This document shows, piece after piece, positions 1-8,689 of a DNA stretch of 64,000 nt. The stretch comes from Ruegeria sp. A3M17 (GTDB lineage: Bacteria; Pseudomonadota; Alphaproteobacteria; Rhodobacterales; Rhodobacteraceae), in assembly GCF_003318255.1 (NCBI RefSeq), contig NZ_QOCF01000013.1:1-64000 (forward strand). The letters are read 5' to 3'. Numbering within the stretch: the stretch's first letter is position 1; every line of letters begins with the position of its first letter. A program made the translations under genes and the position numbers. The notes below the pieces were generated by a model. It was not told where the DNA came from. It worked only from the letters and a program-made list of their open reading frames with translations, and made no database searches.

Positions 1-395
1 CCGCCGCCGCCGTTGTCGCCGGATCCGGTCTCACCGCCCGGGGTCGAGCTTGCTCCGTTAACTTGATCGTTGTCGCTATCTTCGCCGCCTCGGGCCACTA
101 CCGCCCCGATTGAAGCCGTGGAAAAGTCTGTCAACAATGCGGCCAATCCTGGGCATTGTTGACCCGTTACAGCCAGCGTCGATTCGAAATCAGACCGCCT
201 TTGTAGTCGCTCCAGAAAACTCGGTGTCACTTGCTTGCAGTCACAGAGCGTCTGATAGTCGCCCGCATTCGCCGCAATTCGTGCCGTTCTTCCGTTGCAG
301 ACTTCCGGCGCAGCATGCGCTGTGGTCACCATCAGCGCTCCAACAAACGGGGAAACCACCAACAAAGAAACGCTGGATTTCTGTTTAACTCGCAT
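1..395 (-). CDS. secreted protein of unknown function, 3' end cut by window edge
   Basis: Reading the minus strand from an ATG at 395 gives an open frame that runs off the window start without a stop, about 131 residues. The start is supported by an AAGGAG ribosome site about 8 bases upstream. The first ~27 residues are a clear Sec signal peptide (basic MRVKQK, hydrophobic core, then TAHA before APEVC). The mature part carries four cysteines and then, from residue ~108, an acidic Ser/Gly/Asn-rich tail that ends in a glycine run at the window edge. I do not recognise the family. The Gly-rich tail could be a linker to a further domain or a low-complexity C-terminus. Confidence 0.6.
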   Translation of the reverse strand, partial: MRVKQKSSVSLLVVSPFVGALMVTTAHAAPEVCNGRTARIAANAGDYQTLCDCKQVTPSFLERLQRRSDFESTLAVTGQQCPGLAALLTDFSTASIGAVVARGGEDSDNDQVNGASSTPGGETGSGDNGGG

Positions 396-583
396 CACTT
401 AACTCCTTGCGCCTTAACACCCAAGTGCGTCAGGGTCTTCGGTTACAAAGTGAGAGCCGCAGATGAAGCGCAGGTAAGGACCTGCTGAAGATGCGTTAAC
501 AAAGGCTCGTCACCACTCATTACAATCAAACTCGACACCAGTTGTGACGGTTCTATACGCCCAATATACAAGATCTATCCCGA

Positions 584-601
584 CCACTTTATAAAAAGTG
601 G
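584..601. promoter_or_regulatory. 18-bp palindrome upstream of the SDR gene
   Basis: CCACTTT and AAAGTGG form perfect 7-base arms around ATAA, ending 35 bases before the SDR start codon. The position suits an operator over or just after the promoter. A perfect GCAGGT/ACCTGC inverted repeat also lies at 470-485. The binding protein is unknown. Confidence 0.4.
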
Positions 602-636
602 CGAAAAAGTGTCAAAATCTTGGAGAGATACCCATA

Positions 637-1392
637 ATGCAACTATCGACCACTGCCGCAGTCATCACAGGTGGCGCTTCGGGTCTGGGCGAGGCCACCG
701 CCCGTCATTTCGCCGAACACGGTGCACAGGTTACAATCCTGGATCGCGACGCCGAGCGTGGCCCTAAGGTTGCCGAAGACATCGGCGGGCATTTCGCACA
801 GACCGATGTGACAGATGAAAACTCAGTGGCGGCGGCAATCGAGCACGCAAAGAGCAAGATGGGCCGTATCACGGCCACTGTGAACTGCGCCGGGATCGCC
901 TATGGGATCAAGACAGTCGGCAAGGATGGCCCCCACCCTTTGGACGCGTTTCAGCGCACAATCGACATCAATCTGGTGGGAACGTTCAATGTCTCGCGCC
1001 TGGCCGCAGCTGAGATGGCAAAGAACGAACCCGAGCCGGACGGCGCGCGCGGGGTGATCATCAATACCGCCTCAATCGCGGCTTTCGATGGACAAAAGGG
1101 ACAAGCCGCCTATGCCGCTTCAAAAGGCGGTGTCGTGGGGATGACGCTGCCAATGGCGCGCGATCTGGCCTCGTCCGGCGTTCGCGTGATGACCATCGCT
1201 CCGGGGATTTTCATGACACCGATGCTGGCCGGTCTGCCCGAAGAGGTTCAACAACAACTGGCGGCAGATGTCCCCAACCCTGCTCGCCTTGGCGACCCGC
1301 GCGAATACGGGCGGCTGGCCGGTTTCATTGTCGAAATGGGCTACTTGAACGGAGAAGTCATCCGCATCGACGGAGCCCTTCGTATGCGTTAA
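637..1392 (+). CDS. SDR family dehydrogenase, HSD10-like (3-hydroxyacyl-CoA dehydrogenase type)
   Basis: A 251-residue classical short-chain dehydrogenase. The nucleotide-binding motif TGGASGLG is at residues 11-18, the acidic residue that selects NAD over NADP is D36, NCAG is at 83-86, and the catalytic set is S146, Y159 and K163. The C-terminal stretch around NPARLGDPREYGRLAGFIVE resembles HSD17B10-type type II 3-hydroxyacyl-CoA dehydrogenases, which act in fatty-acid and branched-chain amino-acid breakdown. I chose the ATG at 637 because GGAGAGA precedes it and residue 1 then falls just before the Rossmann strand; an upstream in-frame ATG at 598 adds 13 atypical residues. It is followed 9 bases later by an acetyltransferase gene. 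The exact substrate cannot be told from sequence. Confidence 0.88.
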   Translation: MQLSTTAAVITGGASGLGEATARHFAEHGAQVTILDRDAERGPKVAEDIGGHFAQTDVTDENSVAAAIEHAKSKMGRITATVNCAGIAYGIKTVGKDGPHPLDAFQRTIDINLVGTFNVSRLAAAEMAKNEPEPDGARGVIINTASIAAFDGQKGQAAYAASKGGVVGMTLPMARDLASSGVRVMTIAPGIFMTPMLAGLPEEVQQQLAADVPNPARLGDPREYGRLAGFIVEMGYLNGEVIRIDGALRMR

Positions 1393-1401
1393 GCCTGTCC
1401 C

Positions 1402-1953
1402 ATGACAGAGCGGGAAAAGATGCAGTCCGGGCAGTGGTATTGCTGCCTGGACCCGGAACTTGAAACGATGCGTACCCGTGCCCGGCACGCAGTCCACGCA
1501 CATAACACCTGCCCGCCAGATGCCCGGGGTGCCATGGCACCCGAGTTGCAGGCGTTGTTCGCATGCGTCGGGCAGGATTGCTTACTTGAGGCTCCGTTTC
1601 ATTGCGCCTACGGGCTTAACATCCACCTCGGCGCGCGGGTCTATTTCAACGCCGGCTGCGTCGTTCTGGACACCGCACAGGTTCAGATCGGCGATGACAC
1701 GATGTTCGGCCCGCATGCCCAGATCTACTGTGCTCAGCACGCCAAAGACCCGGCAGAACGCGCACAAGGTTTGGAAATCGGGATACCGGTGACCATTGGC
1801 CGAAACGTCTGGGTTGGCGGAGGTGCCATCGTGATGCCCGGCGTCACCATCGGCGACAACGCCATTATTGGCGCAGGCAGCGTTGTGACCAAAGACGTCG
1901 CGGCCGGAGAAACGGTCGTCGGCAACCCTGCCCGACCACTGGACCGCGCTTAG
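1402..1953 (+). CDS. maa: sugar O-acetyltransferase, maltose acetyltransferase type
   Basis: A 183-residue protein with an N-terminal Mac-type helical region (residues 1-55) followed by a left-handed beta helix of hexapeptide repeats (about 65-175). The family transfers acetyl from acetyl-CoA to sugar hydroxyls. The likely catalytic histidine is H113 in YCAQHAKDP, and the tail VVGNPAR is the usual end of the coil. Length matches the Maa/NodL/LacA group (about 180-200). It starts 9 bases after the SDR gene, so the two may be cotranscribed, although no functional link is obvious. Its stop overlaps the stop of the convergent uup gene by four bases. The sugar acceptor is not known. Confidence 0.85.
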   Translation: MTEREKMQSGQWYCCLDPELETMRTRARHAVHAHNTCPPDARGAMAPELQALFACVGQDCLLEAPFHCAYGLNIHLGARVYFNAGCVVLDTAQVQIGDDTMFGPHAQIYCAQHAKDPAERAQGLEIGIPVTIGRNVWVGGGAIVMPGVTIGDNAIIGAGSVVTKDVAAGETVVGNPARPLDRA

Positions 1954-3758
1954 GTCTCTTCAGCCTTCTCCTCAAGTACCAGCCACTCTTCTTCGGCGGC
2001 GGCCAGTTTCTCATGCCGTTCGACCAGCGCATCAGTCGCCTTCTGGAACTTGACCGGTTCACGGGTGAACAACTCAGGATCAGACATAAGCTCTTCCAGC
2101 TTGCCAATCTCGGCCTCCAGGCGGGCAATCTCGGCAGGCAATTTTTCAAGCCGATGCTTTTCCGAGAAAGATAGCCCGGATTTCGGTTGCGCTTCCTGCC
2201 TTTGCTTTGACTTCGAAGTCTTTGCTTTTTCAGTTTTATTTTCCGCTACATCACCCCGTTGCGCGATGTAATCCGACCACCCGCCCGCATAGACGGTCGC
2301 CCGGCCATTGCCTTCCATCGCAATCGTCGTGGTGGCAACCCGGTCCAGAAAGTCCCGGTCGTGACTGACCAGCAGGACAGTGCCGTCATAGTCGTCCAAC
2401 AGCTCCTGCAACAGGTCCAGCGTTTCGACATCCAGATCGTTGGTCGGTTCGTCCAGCACCAAAAGGTTCGAGGATTTGGCCATCAGTTTCGCCAACAGCA
2501 AACGCGCTTTTTCGCCACCAGACAACGACTTAACGGCTGCTCTTGCCTGAGCGTCATCAAACAGGAATTCCTTGAGATAACCAACCACGTGCTTAGGCTG
2601 ACCCCCAACCATCACCTGATCCGCCTTGCCCGAGACCCGCATCTCGGGATCCCCGGTCAGGCTGTCCCACAGGGTCATTTCGGGATCCAGCTGCGCGCGA
2701 GCCTGATCAAACACCGCGACCTCAAGGTTGGTGCCCAGCGTCACTGTTCCCTCGTCGGGCTGTTCCTGACCCAGCAACATCTTGAGCAGGGTTGTCTTGC
2801 CCACACCATTCGGTCCGACAAAGGCAACCCGATCCCCACGCTGTGCCAACAAATCAAAGTTCAGAACGATCTGCTGCGCACCATAAGACTTTGATAAGCC
2901 CTTGGCTTCAATCACTTTTCGCCCGGATTTTGGCCCGCCTTCCAGCGACATCGCCGCTGATCCCTGACGTTTGATCTGCGCGGACTTTTCCGCTCGCAAA
3001 GCCTGCAAAGCCCGCACCCGGCCTTGATTCCGCTTGCGTCGTGCACTGATCCCTTCGACTGCCCATTTGGCTTCGGACTTGATCAGACGATTCAGCTTGT
3101 GGCGCTGTTGATCCTCTTCTTCCCAAATCTTGTCGCGCCAGGTTTCAAAAGCCTCAAACCCTTGCTCCTGCCGCCGTACCATGCCCCGGTCAATCCACAA
3201 CGTCGCGCGGGTCAAAGCGCGCAAAAACGCACGGTCATGTGAAATCAGAACGAAGGCTGCGCGGGTCGAGCCCAGTTCGCGTTCGAGCCAAGCAATTGCT
3301 TCGATATCCAGATGGTTCGTCGGCTCGTCCAGCAGCATCAGGTCTGGCGCTTCGGCCATCAGCTTGGCCAATGCGGCCCTGCGACGCTCGCCACCCGAAG
3401 CGGTTTCAATGGGGCGGGAGGGATCGAACTTCAGCCCCTCGCCCGCGCGTTCGACCTTGTACAGCTCACCCGGCTCCAACTCGCTGGACGCGTAATCGCC
3501 CAGTGTCGCGAACCCTTCCATGCCGGGATCCTGCTCCATGTACCCAACAGATTTTCCCGGCGGTACCACGATGTCACCCTGATCAGGCTCAACCAGACCG
3601 GCCATGACTTTCATCAGGGTCGACTTTCCTGACCCGTTTCGCCCAACCAACGCGACGCGGTCGCCCGGCTGAACCACCAGGTCCAGCCCCGAAAACACCG
3701 GATCACCCCCGAAAGTCAGGGAAATGCCGGACATCTGCAACAAAGGAATTCTCGCCAT
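1950..3758 (-). CDS. uup: ABC-F family ATPase Uup
   Basis: A 602-residue cytosolic protein with two ABC ATPase domains and no membrane segments. Walker A motifs are GRNGSGKS (39-46) and GPNGVGKT (315-322); signatures are SGGE at ~121 and LSGGEKARLLL in the second half; Walker B/D-loop sequences read LLDEPTNHLD and VLDEPTNDLD. A charged linker (~200-270) joins the two domains and a lysine/glutamate-rich coiled coil closes the protein, which is the Uup layout. ABC-F proteins act at the ribosome, and Uup has also been linked to DNA processing. I start at the ATG at 3758 rather than a GTG at 3782, because MARIPLLQM fits the family's beginning; the ribosome site is weak for both. Confidence 0.92.
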   Translation of the reverse strand: MARIPLLQMSGISLTFGGDPVFSGLDLVVQPGDRVALVGRNGSGKSTLMKVMAGLVEPDQGDIVVPPGKSVGYMEQDPGMEGFATLGDYASSELEPGELYKVERAGEGLKFDPSRPIETASGGERRRAALAKLMAEAPDLMLLDEPTNHLDIEAIAWLERELGSTRAAFVLISHDRAFLRALTRATLWIDRGMVRRQEQGFEAFETWRDKIWEEEDQQRHKLNRLIKSEAKWAVEGISARRKRNQGRVRALQALRAEKSAQIKRQGSAAMSLEGGPKSGRKVIEAKGLSKSYGAQQIVLNFDLLAQRGDRVAFVGPNGVGKTTLLKMLLGQEQPDEGTVTLGTNLEVAVFDQARAQLDPEMTLWDSLTGDPEMRVSGKADQVMVGGQPKHVVGYLKEFLFDDAQARAAVKSLSGGEKARLLLAKLMAKSSNLLVLDEPTNDLDVETLDLLQELLDDYDGTVLLVSHDRDFLDRVATTTIAMEGNGRATVYAGGWSDYIAQRGDVAENKTEKAKTSKSKQRQEAQPKSGLSFSEKHRLEKLPAEIARLEAEIGKLEELMSDPELFTREPVKFQKATDALVERHEKLAAAEEEWLVLEEKAEET

Positions 3759-3800
3759 GCCGCCAGCTAAACCGGTGGACACAAAGCGTCAACGCCCCTG

Positions 3801-3822
3801 CTTCACCTTTTCGAAAATACTC
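3801..3822 (-). repeat. degenerate copy of the dispersed 3'-end repeat
   Basis: On the plus strand this reads CTTCACCTTTTC followed by GAAAATACTC. It matches about two thirds of the positions of the 25-bp core found at 18487, 18624, 27294, 34916 and 49397. It lies 3 bases beyond the stop of the acyltransferase gene, in the same orientation relative to that gene as the other copies. No strong hairpin sits beside it, so it is a diverged or partial copy. Confidence 0.4.
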
Positions 3823-3825
3823 AAT

Positions 3826-4560
3826 CTACCGGACCGGCGCGCGCAGCAGCCTTTTGCGGGCCGGGGGAATCGCTCCGATCTCAAGCCCGGTGAACACGTG
3901 CAGCGTATTCATGTGCCGATCCACCACCGCATGATCGCTGACCCAGCCGCCCATCATCAGATAGGTGCGCAACAAGGGGGGCATCCGCAACATCGCCTTT
4001 TTCACATCGGGCCTGCGCCGCAGGCGAGAGGCAAACTTGAATACATCGGGGGCCTTGACCCGCGGCAACCAACGCTTTGGCGCCAGATGCCGTTGCTTTA
4101 ACATGGCAAAGGCGTCCAGATACTCGACGGTTTCGGTTCCTGCAAAGGATGAACAGCCGAACAACATCTTGACGTTATTCTGGTCCACGTAATTGGTCAT
4201 CGCACCCCAGGCGACCCGCAGGATATCCGGGTCTGTCCATTCCGGGTGAATGCAGAAACGCCCCATTTCGACCATGCGGCCGTCGAACCCTTTGAGTGCA
4301 GACAGGTCATAGAACTGGGCAGAATAACTGCGGTCAACCTCGGCCCCGTGCTCCATTGTCAGCAACCTGAAACAACACACCAACTGTCCACCGGCGCGCG
4401 AATCCTCAACGAGGATATGCGCGCAGACCGTATCAAATTCATCCCGGTCAATCTGATCCGTCCCAAATGCCAGGGTTCGCAGTTTCTGCGCCGCCTCCAC
4501 ATCCTGTGGGGACTGCGCCAAACGAGCCCGGTATCTGCCCTTGCCCAGCAATAATGCCAT
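3826..4560 (-). CDS. aminolipid N-acyltransferase (OlsB/GlsB-like, acyl-ACP dependent)
   Basis: A 244-residue GNAT-fold N-acyltransferase of the OlsB type, which joins a 3-hydroxyacyl chain from acyl-ACP to the amino group of an amino acid, the first step towards ornithine- or glutamine-type lipids. Family marks visible include the early LRTLAFG, the HILVEDSRAGG strand, EMGRFCIHPEW near residue 99 and a basic C-terminus. From memory, marine roseobacters make both ornithine and glutamine lipids with separate acyltransferases (OlsB, GlsB); the location close to plsX, fabH and rpmF suggests this could be the glutamine-lipid enzyme, but the substrate cannot be read from sequence. No olsA-type O-acyltransferase is adjacent. 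Confidence 0.75.
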   Translation of the reverse strand: MALLLGKGRYRARLAQSPQDVEAAQKLRTLAFGTDQIDRDEFDTVCAHILVEDSRAGGQLVCCFRLLTMEHGAEVDRSYSAQFYDLSALKGFDGRMVEMGRFCIHPEWTDPDILRVAWGAMTNYVDQNNVKMLFGCSSFAGTETVEYLDAFAMLKQRHLAPKRWLPRVKAPDVFKFASRLRRRPDVKKAMLRMPPLLRTYLMMGGWVSDHAVVDRHMNTLHVFTGLEIGAIPPARKRLLRAPVR

Positions 4561-4658
4561 GGTCGCATCCTCCGCGGTTGCTGACCTGCTTCATGTTGCA
4601 GCGGTTCTACCACAGAACATGTGACTGTCCTGTGACCGTAGCAAGAGGCGGTGCAGAC

Positions 4659-5132
4659 TTAATTCGTGCCCGGAATGTTCGCAGGGTTGAAGTTTCCGAT
4701 ATTGCCCAGCAGCTGGCGCAGGAAGCCACGGTTCTGAACACTGGATTCGGTCACGCGGCGGTCCAGTACCACCACATATCCATCCTCAAGACCAAAACGT
4801 TCGATATTCCGCACAACACCACGCTGGTCAAAGCTGATCGCAACCAGTTCGCGCGACACCACTTCAGGGCGCTTAGGACCGTAATGGCGCACGCGAGAGC
4901 GGACATAGTAAAAACCCGAATCCTTCACCAGTCCGGCCGAGCTGGGCGCTCCGATGGTTTCAACAACACTGTCGCGGGTATCGACGCCCACTTTGATCTC
5001 AGCCAGTTGGTCAGCCGGCGGGACGTATCCGTGATTCTTGAAGATTGGCGTGCAAGCGCCAGCCGCAACCAAACAGGCCGCAAAGACAAGCCTTTTGGAC
5101 GCCGGTTTCAACCTGTTCACAACCTTCAACAT
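4659..5132 (-). CDS. bamE: outer-membrane assembly lipoprotein BamE (SmpA/OmlA)
   Basis: A 157-residue lipoprotein. The signal peptide ends in VAAGAC with lipidated C27. The mature part holds the SmpA/OmlA fold: a start with GYVPPADQLAEIKVGVDTRDSVVETIGAPSS as separate recognisable stretches, then a strand pair with YYVRSRV and a final FGLEDGYVV segment. BamE is a periplasm-facing, outer-membrane-anchored part of the BAM complex that inserts beta-barrel proteins. It is transcribed away from the yceD gene across an 84-base gap that must contain both promoters. Confidence 0.88.
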   Translation of the reverse strand: MLKVVNRLKPASKRLVFAACLVAAGACTPIFKNHGYVPPADQLAEIKVGVDTRDSVVETIGAPSSAGLVKDSGFYYVRSRVRHYGPKRPEVVSRELVAISFDQRGVVRNIERFGLEDGYVVVLDRRVTESSVQNRGFLRQLLGNIGNFNPANIPGTN

Positions 5133-5216
5133 TTACATCCTCTTGCCTTGGGACCTTGCGGACCCTATCCGATTACATAAACCGCAGCCCCGGTTCAACA
5201 CACGAAAGGGTCACGA

Positions 5217-5753
5217 ATGACGACTAATACATCTCTGCGGGTGGCCGACCTGCCCCAAAACGCGCCCACACCGTTTGATCTGCGCCCCGATAGCAAGGGC
5301 CTGGACGCGATCAAAACCGAACTGGGATTGTTGGGCCTGCGCAAGCTCAGCTTTGTGGGTGACGTAAGGGCACAAGGCAAACGCGATTGGATTCTTGCCG
5401 GAAAACTGGGGGCGACGGTGATTCAACCCTGTGTCGTGACACTTGAACCCGTGACCACGCGCATCGATATCCCTGTGTCACGGTTCTATCTGAAAGACTG
5501 GCAAAACCCCGACGAGCCTGAATTCGAAATCCCTGAAGGCGATGAGACCGAAGCATTGGGCACGGAAATCGACCCCGCATCGGTGATGGTTGAGGCGCTG
5601 TCGCTTGCCCTGCCCCAATACCCGCGGAAAGACGGTGCGGAGTTGGAACAGACCGGCTATACTGAGCCGGGCAAACAGGCGATGACGGACGAAGACGCAA
5701 AGCCGTTTGCAGGACTGGCGAATTTGCGCGATGCTTTGAAAAAAGACGAGTGA
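5217..5753 (+). CDS. yceD: YceD/DUF177 family protein, 23S rRNA accumulation
   Basis: A 178-residue DUF177 protein. The family is needed for normal accumulation of 23S rRNA and almost always precedes rpmF, as here. Visible landmarks are the KTELGLLGLRKLSFVGDV segment split over residues 37-54, PCVVTLEPVTTRID (the conserved strand with the cysteine) and the acidic region EIPEGDETEALGTEIDPASVMVEALSLALP. The start ATG at 5217 directly follows GAAAGGGTCACGA. A 206-base gap separates it from rpmF, so rpmF may have its own promoter. Confidence 0.88.
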   Translation: MTTNTSLRVADLPQNAPTPFDLRPDSKGLDAIKTELGLLGLRKLSFVGDVRAQGKRDWILAGKLGATVIQPCVVTLEPVTTRIDIPVSRFYLKDWQNPDEPEFEIPEGDETEALGTEIDPASVMVEALSLALPQYPRKDGAELEQTGYTEPGKQAMTDEDAKPFAGLANLRDALKKDE

Positions 5754-5959
5754 CATAGGTCTGATTTCCTGTCATAGCAGGCCTCCAGAAAAATCGCTTG
5801 AACATGCTGAGAATCGCAGTATTTTCGCGCGCTCATCGGAATTTGGGTTAGACATTGCGGGGCCCGTCCCCTAAACGCGCGTCAAACCACTAGAAAAACG
5901 AAGAATGAAACCCGGCCAGCAGCGAATCTGCTGACCCTTAATAGACAAAGGTTGAGACC

Positions 5960-6166
5960 ATGGCTGTCCAACAGAACAAAGTTTCCAAGTCGCGCCGCAA
6001 CAACCGCCGCGCACATGACGCTCTGGTTGCTGCAAACCCGAACGAGTGCGCGAACTGCGGCGAACTGAAGCGTCCGCACCACGTCTGCGCGTCCTGCGGC
6101 CATTATGATGACCGCGAAGTCGTCGCTCAGGCCGACGAAATCGACCTGGACGAAGACGCGGCCTAA
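5960..6166 (+). CDS. rpmF: 50S ribosomal protein L32
   Basis: A 68-residue basic ribosomal protein. [19 protein letters not shown] is the typical N-terminus, and the zinc ribbon is complete with C30, C33, C43 and C46. The C-terminal tail is unusually acidic ([10 protein letters not shown]), as in other Rhodobacteraceae. It sits in the order yceD-rpmF-plsX-fabH, a linkage of ribosome and fatty-acid genes that is conserved across many bacteria. The gap to plsX is only 24 bases, so the genes are probably one transcript. Confidence 0.96.
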   Translation: MAVQQNKVSKSRRNNRRAHDALVAANPNECANCGELKRPHHVCASCGHYDDREVVAQADEIDLDEDAA

Positions 6167-6190
6167 GCCTCATAACTCGTAGGCCAAGGC

Positions 6191-7279
6191 ATGACGGAAC
6201 AGCCCACGAAAGCCGGACGGATTACCATCTCGGTTGACGCTATGGGCGGAGATTCGGGGCCCGCGACTGTTGTTGCGGGCATTGCCAAATCGGCAAACAA
6301 GAACCCCGATATCGCCTTCGTTCTGCACGGGCACGAGCAAAAGTTGCGCAAACTTGTCGCCAAACGGCGTGTCCTGCAGGGACGCGTCGTTTTTCGTGAT
6401 TGCCCCGACGTGGTCACGATGGAGGACAAGCCCAGCCAGGTCGTTCGCAACGGCAAGCAGACGTCGATGTGGTCAACGCTGGAATCGGTACGCAAAGGCG
6501 AAGCCCATGGGGCTGTTTCCTGTGGCAATACCGGCGCACTGATGGCGCTGTCGATGATGCGTTTGCGCAAATTGCCGGGCGTGAACCGCCCGGCCATCGC
6601 GATTCTGTGGCCGTCGCGCAACCCCCAGGGCTTTAACGTGATGCTGGATGTCGGCGCTGATGTGCGGGCCGACGCCAAGGATCTGCTACAATTTGCGCTA
6701 ATGGGGGCCTCTTATGCCCGCAACGGCATGGCGCTGGATCGGCCCCGGATCGGCTTGCTGAATGTCGGCACCGAGGAACACAAGGGCCGGGCCGAACTGA
6801 AAGAAGCCCATACGATGATCGCAGAATTCGCAGAACAGGCGAATTTTGACTTCGCGGGTTTCGTGGAAGGCAGCGACATTCCCGGTGACAAGGCGGATGT
6901 CATTGTTACCGATGGCTTTACCGGAAACGTCGCGATCAAAACCGGTGAAGGCACGGCCAGCCTGATCGGTGATCTGCTGCGCGAGGCCTTCAAATATTCC
7001 CCCCTGTCTCGGCTCGCATCGGTTCTGGCCATCACCTCGCTGCAACGATTGAAGAAACGCATCGACCCACGCCAAGTGAATGGCGGTGTCTTCCTTGGCC
7101 TCAACGGAACCGTGGTCAAATCACATGGTGGCGCAGATGCCACCGGAGTTTCGGCAGCGATCAAACTGGCCTTTACTCTGGCCGAGTCGGGTTTTGCCGA
7201 AAAATTGGCGGCACGGGTTGCATCAACAGCCCAGCTTGCACAAGATGCCGCGCACGTACCGCCAAAGGCGGGCGAATAA
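6191..7279 (+). CDS. plsX: phosphate acyltransferase PlsX
   Basis: A 362-residue peripheral membrane enzyme that makes acyl-phosphate from acyl-ACP and phosphate, the entry step of the PlsX/PlsY route to phosphatidic acid. The signature DAMGGDSGP lies at residues 17-25, GNTGALMALSMMRL and the VMLDVGADV segment follow, and VTDGFTGNVAIKTGEG is near residue 240. Full length for the family. It is 21 bases from fabH and belongs with it in one operon. Confidence 0.96.
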   Translation: MTEQPTKAGRITISVDAMGGDSGPATVVAGIAKSANKNPDIAFVLHGHEQKLRKLVAKRRVLQGRVVFRDCPDVVTMEDKPSQVVRNGKQTSMWSTLESVRKGEAHGAVSCGNTGALMALSMMRLRKLPGVNRPAIAILWPSRNPQGFNVMLDVGADVRADAKDLLQFALMGASYARNGMALDRPRIGLLNVGTEEHKGRAELKEAHTMIAEFAEQANFDFAGFVEGSDIPGDKADVIVTDGFTGNVAIKTGEGTASLIGDLLREAFKYSPLSRLASVLAITSLQRLKKRIDPRQVNGGVFLGLNGTVVKSHGGADATGVSAAIKLAFTLAESGFAEKLAARVASTAQLAQDAAHVPPKAGE

Positions 7280-7300
7280 CAATAAAGGCAGTACCCCCAA

Positions 7301-8272
7301 ATGGCAGGCCGTTCAGTTGTTGTAGGTGTCGGACACTATTTGCCAGAGCGCATCGTTCCGAATTCCGAATTTGAAGAGACGCTAGATACGTCGGACGAGT
7401 GGATCAAAGCTCGCTCGGGAATCGAACGCCGCCACTTTGCCGCCGATGGCGAAACCACGTCCGATCTGGCGACCAACGCTGCCCTGGCCGCCCTGGTCGA
7501 TGCTGGCCTGAAGGCCGAGGATATCGACGCCATCATTCTGGCGACATCAACGGCTGACCTGACTTTCCCTTCTGCCGCGACGATGGTGCAGGCGCGCCTG
7601 GGCATGACCCATGGGTTTGCGTTTGACGTGCAAGCCGTCTGTGCAGGCTTTGTCTTTGCCCTCAGCAACGCCAACGCTTTGATCGTGTCCGGTCAGGCCA
7701 AACGTGTGCTGGTCATCGGCGCCGAGACGTTTTCGCGCATCATGGATTGGACTGATCGCTCCACTTGTGTGCTGTTTGGCGACGGTGCCGGTGCATTGAT
7801 TCTTGAGCTGCAGGACAGCGAAGGAACCGCACAGGATCGCGGCATTCTGTCGACCGACCTGAATTCTGACGGGCGCTACAAGGATTTGCTCTATGTCGAC
7901 GGCGGTGTGTCGACCCAATCGACCGGGCATCTAAGAATGCAGGGCAATCAGGTGTTCCGTCATGCAGTCGAAAAGCTTGCGAAGACTGCTGAAACCGCCC
8001 TGGGGCGTGCCGGTCTGAGCAACGCGGACGTCGATTGGATCGTGCCACATCAGGCCAACATCCGCATCATTCAGGGTACTGCCAAGAAAATGGGCCTGCC
8101 GATGGAAAACGTCGTCGTGACGGTTCAGGATCACGGCAACACGTCTGCCGCATCGATTCCCCTGGCGCTGTCAGTGGGCAAACAACGGGGCCAGATCAAG
8201 ACCGGCGATCTGATCGTGACCGAGGCTATCGGTGGCGGCTTGGCTTGGGGCGCGGTGGTTCTGCGCTGGTAA
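7301..8272 (+). CDS. fabH: beta-ketoacyl-ACP synthase III
   Basis: A 323-residue thiolase-fold enzyme that starts fatty-acid chains by condensing acetyl-CoA with malonyl-ACP. The catalytic triad is complete: C114 in AVCAGF, H250 in VPHQAN and N280 in HGNTSAAS. Full family length and the usual position after plsX. The start ATG at 7301 follows AAAGGCAGT; the preceding gap is short, so expression is likely from the upstream promoter. The gap to ihfA (96 bases) could hold an extra promoter. Confidence 0.96.
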   Translation: MAGRSVVVGVGHYLPERIVPNSEFEETLDTSDEWIKARSGIERRHFAADGETTSDLATNAALAALVDAGLKAEDIDAIILATSTADLTFPSAATMVQARLGMTHGFAFDVQAVCAGFVFALSNANALIVSGQAKRVLVIGAETFSRIMDWTDRSTCVLFGDGAGALILELQDSEGTAQDRGILSTDLNSDGRYKDLLYVDGGVSTQSTGHLRMQGNQVFRHAVEKLAKTAETALGRAGLSNADVDWIVPHQANIRIIQGTAKKMGLPMENVVVTVQDHGNTSAASIPLALSVGKQRGQIKTGDLIVTEAIGGGLAWGAVVLRW

Positions 8273-8368
8273 CCGGCGCAAAACGGCTTACACAGCCTCG
8301 TGCAATTCATTGATATTGACAGCGAATTTGCCATCACCATATTCTCTAACATCAACAGGGGAAATGGT

Positions 8369-8671
8369 ATGGGCGAAAAAACACTGACGCGAATGGATCT
8401 GAGCGAGGCTGTTTTCCGCGAGGTTGGCCTTTCACGTAATGAAAGTGCGCAGCTTGTCGAAAGCGTCTTGAACCACATGTCGGACGCACTGGTCCAAGGT
8501 GAACAGGTCAAGATATCATCGTTTGGTACGTTCAGTGTTCGGGACAAAACGGCCCGCATCGGTCGTAATCCCAAAACCGGCGAAGAGGTACCAATTCAGC
8601 CTCGACGTGTCCTGACATTCCGCCCGTCGCACCTGATGAAGGATCGCGTCGCCGCAGGGAATCGCAAGTAA
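8369..8671 (+). CDS. ihfA: integration host factor subunit alpha
   Basis: A 100-residue HU/IHF-fold DNA-bending protein. It shows [16 protein letters not shown], the [13 protein letters not shown] strand and the beta-arm [14 protein letters not shown] with the intercalating proline. IHF alpha pairs with a beta subunit encoded elsewhere. The start at 8369 follows a GGGGAA site; an in-frame upstream ATG at 8300 would add 23 residues that are not IHF-like. Placement between fabH and a MerR gene is the standard alphaproteobacterial order. Confidence 0.95.
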   Translation: MGEKTLTRMDLSEAVFREVGLSRNESAQLVESVLNHMSDALVQGEQVKISSFGTFSVRDKTARIGRNPKTGEEVPIQPRRVLTFRPSHLMKDRVAAGNRK

Positions 8672-8689
8672 GTTCGGGGCGAAACGGTC

